Assembly: GCA_963701815.1 (NCBI GenBank)
Contig: CAVPBN010000024.1
Location: forward strand, 124,001-188,000
Reading direction: 5' to 3'
Source: AP-15 sp963701815
GTDB taxonomy: Bacteria > Pseudomonadota > Alphaproteobacteria > ATCC43930 > CGMCC-115725
Length of the DNA stretch: 64,000 nt
Shown: in pieces, positions 60,783-64,000 of the stretch
Layout of the letters: every line of letters begins with the position of its first letter
Position numbering within the stretch: the stretch's first letter is position 1
Notes under the pieces: model-generated
Database searches by the model: none
The model's input: the letters and a program-made list of their open reading frames with translations, nothing else
What the model was told of the DNA's origin: nothing
Program-made: the position numbers and the translations under genes

Positions 60783-61555
60783 AGCCCGGCCTTCCGGTCT
60801 GCCCATCGACCCGCCGGACACATGGCGACGCTGTGACGGCGTGCCGCCAAGACGTGATCGAGCGCCGCCAATAACGCCGGCTGGTTCGGGCGTTCGGCGA
60901 TGTGCCGATCGCGCCACGGCAGATCGCCCAGGGCCGCGTCGGCCGCCGCGCTGATCGACAGCGCGATGACCGTCCGGCAATCCGCCGCAACTCCGGCCAT
61001 CCCGGCGAGCCGGGCAAACACCGCCGCGGTGCGCGGCGAGAAAAACAGCGCGAAATCGACCGCTTCCATCCGCAGCATCCACACCGTTGGCGGGCTGAGC
61101 GCGGCGGCCGTCCGGGCCTCGTAGCCGATTTCGCGATCTATCGCGAAGCCCTCTGCCCGCAGCATCGCGGTAAGGTCGCCGGCGGCGACGGACCCGGCGA
61201 GATGCAGCAGGCGGCCGTCCCGCGGGCGCAGCTCGCGTGCCGCCAGACGGGCGAGGTCGGCAGCATCGCCGCCGGCACTGCGCACGGTCAGAAAGCCTTC
61301 GTCGCGGGCCCTGGCCGCGGTCGCCTCGCCGACGGCATAAACCGGCAATGCGCGCTCTCCGGTCGCCCGCGCCAGCGCCCGCACGCCATTGGCGCTGGTG
61401 CACAGCAATGCCTGCACGCCGCCGAGGTCGAGCGGTGCTGGATCGCGAAACCGGATCTCCATCAGCGGCTCCAGGATCGGCTCGATGCGGCGCGCCAATA
61501 ATGCCGTCGCCAGCGCCGCCAATTCATCCCGCGGGCGGGTGACGAGCGCCCTCAT
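60779..61555 (-). CDS. hemD: Uroporphyrinogen-III synthase
   Basis: Closes hydroxymethylbilane to uroporphyrinogen III in the cytoplasm. It has 258 residues with the two-domain layout of this poorly conserved family: VTRPRDELAALATALLARRI at the start, LLCTSANGVRALAR, VYAVGEATAARARDEGF, HLAGSVAAGDLTAML, and VDFALFFSPRTAAVFARL. The ATG at 61553-61555 was chosen to begin at MRALVTRP. The neighbours mitofilin-like gene and hemY support the call. hemC is not in the window. Confidence 0.88.
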   Translation of the reverse strand: MRALVTRPRDELAALATALLARRIEPILEPLMEIRFRDPAPLDLGGVQALLCTSANGVRALARATGERALPVYAVGEATAARARDEGFLTVRSAGGDAADLARLAARELRPRDGRLLHLAGSVAAGDLTAMLRAEGFAIDREIGYEARTAAALSPPTVWMLRMEAVDFALFFSPRTAAVFARLAGMAGVAADCRTVIALSISAAADAALGDLPWRDRHIAERPNQPALLAALDHVLAARRHSVAMCPAGRWADRKAGL

Positions 61556-61759
61556 TCGCGGCGGCGACGCGATCCCAACCATCGCCCAGTCATCGCCCAG
61601 ATGGCGGCCGGCCGCAAGTCCGGCGGCGCTCTCGCCAGGTTGATGATTGATCCAAATCCTGCGCTATCGCAAATCCCTTGCCCTGCCGTAAGCTGCATCT
61701 TGACATGACGAGTGCGGCCGGCTCGATCGGCCGTCGGCGCTACGACCGGGAGGGTAGAG

Positions 61760-62503
61760 GTGCGCAGCTGCGTTGTCGGTTTGCCGATCGTCGTCGCGAT
61801 CGCCGCAGCCCTCGCGCCGGCGAGCGGCGGCGCCGCCTTGGTGGAGCCTGCGGGCAACGCGGCGGTGGAAGCACATGCGCGGCAACCGGCGGTATTGCAC
61901 CTGACCCAGACCGTCGAGCGCAAGGTCACCCCCGATTTGTTGCGGATCGAATTGCGGGTCGAGGAAACCGGCGCCGACGCGGTCGCGGTGCAGGCGGCAA
62001 TCAACCGGAAGATGACGAGGGCGCTCGATCGGGCGCGGCATGTGCTGGGCGTCCAGGCTCGCTACCGGTTCCTATGGCGTCGGCGAGGAGCAGCCGGAGC
62101 ATGGCCCTCGCATTGGCGCGGCAGCCAGTCGCTGAGTCTGACCGGCAAAGCGCCGGATGCGATGCTGAAGCTCGCCGGCGCCTTGCAGGCGGACGGCCTG
62201 CTGATGTCGTCGATCGGCTACCAGGTGTCGCCGGAGATATTGCGGGGGACCCAGGAGGATTTGACCGCCGAGGCGTTGGCCGGTCTCGCGGCGCGCGCGG
62301 CGTCGATCGCCGAGCGGATGCACCTCGCCGTTCTCGGCTATCGCGATCTGCGCGTCGGCAATGCCGAAAGCGGCGACGGGCTGCGGCCGATGTTGCGCAT
62401 GGCGGCGCCTGCGGCGATGCCGGCGCCGGTCGCCGCCCCGGGCGAAACCACGATCCGGCTGTCGGTCGAGGCCGAATTGCTGCTCGGCCCGCTCCATCCG
62501 TGA
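61760..62503 (+). CDS. SIMPL (DUF541) domain secreted protein, with compensating frameshifts
   Basis: An exported protein of about 247 residues starting at a GTG behind gggagg, with a signal peptide through about residue 27. The SIMPL fold shows VLHLTQTVERKVTPDLLRIE, WRGSQSLSLTGKAPDAMLKL, and EALAGLAARAASIAERMHLA. Between about 62061 and 62106 the frame is off: reading one base over gives TGSYGVGEEQPEHG, which fits the family better. An insertion near 62061 and a deletion near 62105 therefore cancel. SIMPL proteins are envelope-associated with uncertain roles. The stop overlaps the thiE start. Confidence 0.78.
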   Translation: MRSCVVGLPIVVAIAAALAPASGGAALVEPAGNAAVEAHARQPAVLHLTQTVERKVTPDLLRIELRVEETGADAVAVQAAINRKMTRALDRARHVLGVQARYRFLWRRRGAAGAWPSHWRGSQSLSLTGKAPDAMLKLAGALQADGLLMSSIGYQVSPEILRGTQEDLTAEALAGLAARAASIAERMHLAVLGYRDLRVGNAESGDGLRPMLRMAAPAAMPAPVAAPGETTIRLSVEAELLLGPLHP

Positions 62504-63198
62504 GCGACCCGTCCGTGAATTCCCTGTCGGCCGGGAGACGCTGGACGACGCGGTTGCCGAGCCCGCCGCTGCTCGTGATCTCCGACCGCAGCCAGGCGCG
62601 CTACCCGCTCGAAGAAATCGCTGCGGCGGCGTTCGCCGCCGGTTGCCGCTGGTTCAGCCTGCGCGAAAAGGATCTGCGGACGGCGGAGCGTCGGGCATTG
62701 CTCGGCCGCCTGGTCGGGCTCGGCCGCGGCTGCGACGCGGTGGTGACCGCGCACGACGACATCGAGGCGGTCATCGCGGCCGGCGCCGGCGGGGTGCATC
62801 TGCCCGACAATGCCGATGGTGTGCATCTGCCGGGGGGCGCCGATCCGGCGGCGGCGCGCGTCCGGCTGCCCGATGGGCTGATCGGCGCGTCGGCGCATTC
62901 GGCGGAGTCGGCCTCGTCATTGCTGCGGCAGGGCGCCGACTACGTCACGATCAGCCCGGTCTTCCCGACCGCGAGCAAGCCCGGCTACGGCCCGGCATTC
63001 GGCCTCGACCGGCTCGCCGAGATCGCCGCCGCCAATCCTGGCCGGGTCGTCGCCCTGGCCGGCGTCACCCCCGAAAACGCCGCCTCCTGCCGTGCCGCCG
63101 GCGCCGCGGGCATCGCGGTCATGGGCGAAATCATGCGCGCCGCCGACCCGGCTGCGACGGTGCGCAAACTGTTGAGGGCATGGGCATCGGTAACGTGA
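62500..63198 (+). CDS. thiE: Thiamine-phosphate synthase family protein
   Basis: A 232-residue TIM-barrel enzyme of the ThiE/TenI group that couples HMP-diphosphate and thiazole phosphate. Motifs are PPLLVISDRSQARYPLEEI, CRWFSLREKDLRTAERRA (with the R-x-K), VTAHDDIEAVIAAGAGGVHL, YVTISPVFPTASKPGYGPAF, and VVALAGVTPENAASC. It starts with GTG at 62500-62502, overlapping the SIMPL stop (GTGA). A possible in-frame duplication, GVHLPDNADGVHLPGGAD, sits where ThiE has one GVHLGQ-type loop. TenI-like regulation instead of catalysis is possible. Confidence 0.82.
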   Translation: MSDPSVNSLSAGRRWTTRLPSPPLLVISDRSQARYPLEEIAAAAFAAGCRWFSLREKDLRTAERRALLGRLVGLGRGCDAVVTAHDDIEAVIAAGAGGVHLPDNADGVHLPGGADPAAARVRLPDGLIGASAHSAESASSLLRQGADYVTISPVFPTASKPGYGPAFGLDRLAEIAAANPGRVVALAGVTPENAASCRAAGAAGIAVMGEIMRAADPAATVRKLLRAWASVT

Positions 63199-63365
63199 CC
63201 GGCGGCACCCCCCGGAGCGGCATGCCGCAGCCGACGATGGGCGCCGGCCGCAACACTACCCTCGATAATTCTTGCTGCGGGACTCTTTGATTTTCAATCC
63301 GATAAACAGATGCTTCTACTCTGCGGTGCGGGGCGAGGGGCCGGCGCCTCCAACGGTCTGTCCGC

Positions 63366-64000
63366 TCAATAAAGTACCGACGGCAGATAGGCGCCGGCGG
63401 GCTCGTTGTAGAGACCGATCGTCATCAGGGTCAACTGGTGGACCAGCCGCAGCCGATTTTCCAGGCACCAGCGGAACAGCTCGCCATTGCGGGTCGGCAA
63501 CAGAAACCCGCCGCCGGGAAAGTCAGGGGCCGCGCCGATCAATGCTTTCAGACCCTGGTTGCTCTCGGCGACCGCGTGGCCGAAAAACGCGACCGCGGTG
63601 GCGTAGGCGGTAATCCGGCCGAGATGCTCGACGACCCGCGCCGTCCCCGCCGCGATCGCATCGTCGAGTTCGCCGCCGCGGTCGTGACCGTGCACCCGCC
63701 GGCAAATCGCGTTGCAGACCGCCCGGTCGGCTGCTCGGGCCGGCCGCACCTCGTAGCCGGGGAATTCGAGGGCCAAAGGCGCCCCGCTGATTTTCGATAT
63801 CGTTTCGCGGGTCTCGAAACCGAGCTTTGTGTAGAGACACAACGACCGATTGTGAAAGGCGGATTGCAGCAGCCTGACCCCGGCGGCCCGGTGCTCGCCG
63901 GCGCGGTCGAGCACGGCGCCCATCAACCGACGACCGATCGTCTGGTTTTGCGCGGCCGGGTCGACCGTGATCGGCCCGACGCCGGCGACCGGACCCCGTT
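63366..64000 (-). CDS. GNAT-family N-acetyltransferase, 5' end outside the window
   Basis: A partial protein read from the window edge to the stop at 63366. The visible part opens VGPITVDPAAQNQTIGRRLM, the acetyl-CoA-binding strand and helix of a GNAT fold, then LLQSAFHNRSLCLYTKLGFE, the C-terminal GNAT signature. A second half-domain follows (ADRAVCNAICRRVHGHDRG to FRWCLENRLRLVHQLTLMTI), so the protein may contain tandem GNAT-like domains. Substrate is unknown. Confidence 0.8.
   Translation of the reverse strand, partial: RGPVAGVGPITVDPAAQNQTIGRRLMGAVLDRAGEHRAAGVRLLQSAFHNRSLCLYTKLGFETRETISKISGAPLALEFPGYEVRPARAADRAVCNAICRRVHGHDRGGELDDAIAAGTARVVEHLGRITAYATAVAFFGHAVAESNQGLKALIGAAPDFPGGGFLLPTRNGELFRWCLENRLRLVHQLTLMTIGLYNEPAGAYLPSVLY

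Overview
The window looks like chromosomal DNA of a high-GC alphaproteobacterium, most likely a Rhodospirillales or Hyphomicrobiales type. The evidence is the hemD / mitofilin-like / hemY cluster, rluD next to rpoH with a divergent DUF6476 gene, a type III ornithine decarboxylase with a long structured leader, and strong G/C bias at third codon positions. I saw no rRNA, CRISPR array or complete insertion sequence. There is one tRNA, tRNA-Thr(CGU).

Layout. 1-7.9 kb is housekeeping: tyrS and anmK (divergent, overlapping start codons), rpoH, rluD, a DUF6476 gene, an ornithine decarboxylase behind a probable speF-type leader, and secreted proteins. 8-16.9 kb is mixed: an MFS carrier, a VapBC-like toxin-antitoxin pair, a membrane-bound HTH-TPR regulator, cupin and YHS secreted proteins, and one working plus two decayed copies of an FMN alpha-hydroxy-acid oxidase. 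16.9-35.7 kb is a catabolic/uptake region. On the minus strand it carries an LLM oxidoreductase, a serine hydrolase, an unknown tandem-domain protein, a ThDP enzyme, E1 alpha/beta of a 2-oxo acid dehydrogenase, and two TauD dioxygenases around an amidohydrolase. On the plus strand it carries a TRAP transporter with two tandem binding proteins plus an aldo/keto reductase. 35.9-56.1 kb is a nine-gene minus-strand operon for trehalose and alpha-glucan: otsB, otsA, glgE, treS-maltokinase, glgB, glgX/treX, treZ, malQ, treY. It joins the OtsAB, TreS, TreYZ and GlgE routes. 56.3-64 kb holds another ThDP enzyme, the tRNA, hemY, a mitofilin-like gene, hemD, a SIMPL protein, thiE and a truncated GNAT acetyltransferase.

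The most unusual block is 22.08-25.26 kb. It is a tightly coupled three-gene cassette of visibly lower GC in the middle of the catabolic gene string: a small HEPN-like protein, a two-domain ATPase with a variant KGGVGRST Walker A, and a P-loop NTPase resembling the Sll1717 family. It has the look of an acquired conflict or defence module. I cannot match it to a named system.

About 34 single-base indels, mostly insertions, interrupt 21 otherwise well conserved genes, including rpoH, glgB, treS, otsA and the decarboxylase. I read these as assembly or read errors in an unpolished sequence, not gene decay. Such genes are therefore annotated as single CDSs with the frameshift positions stated. The alpha-hydroxy-acid oxidase remnants at 9.5 kb and 15.2-16.4 kb are different: they carry many lesions and are real pseudogenes.
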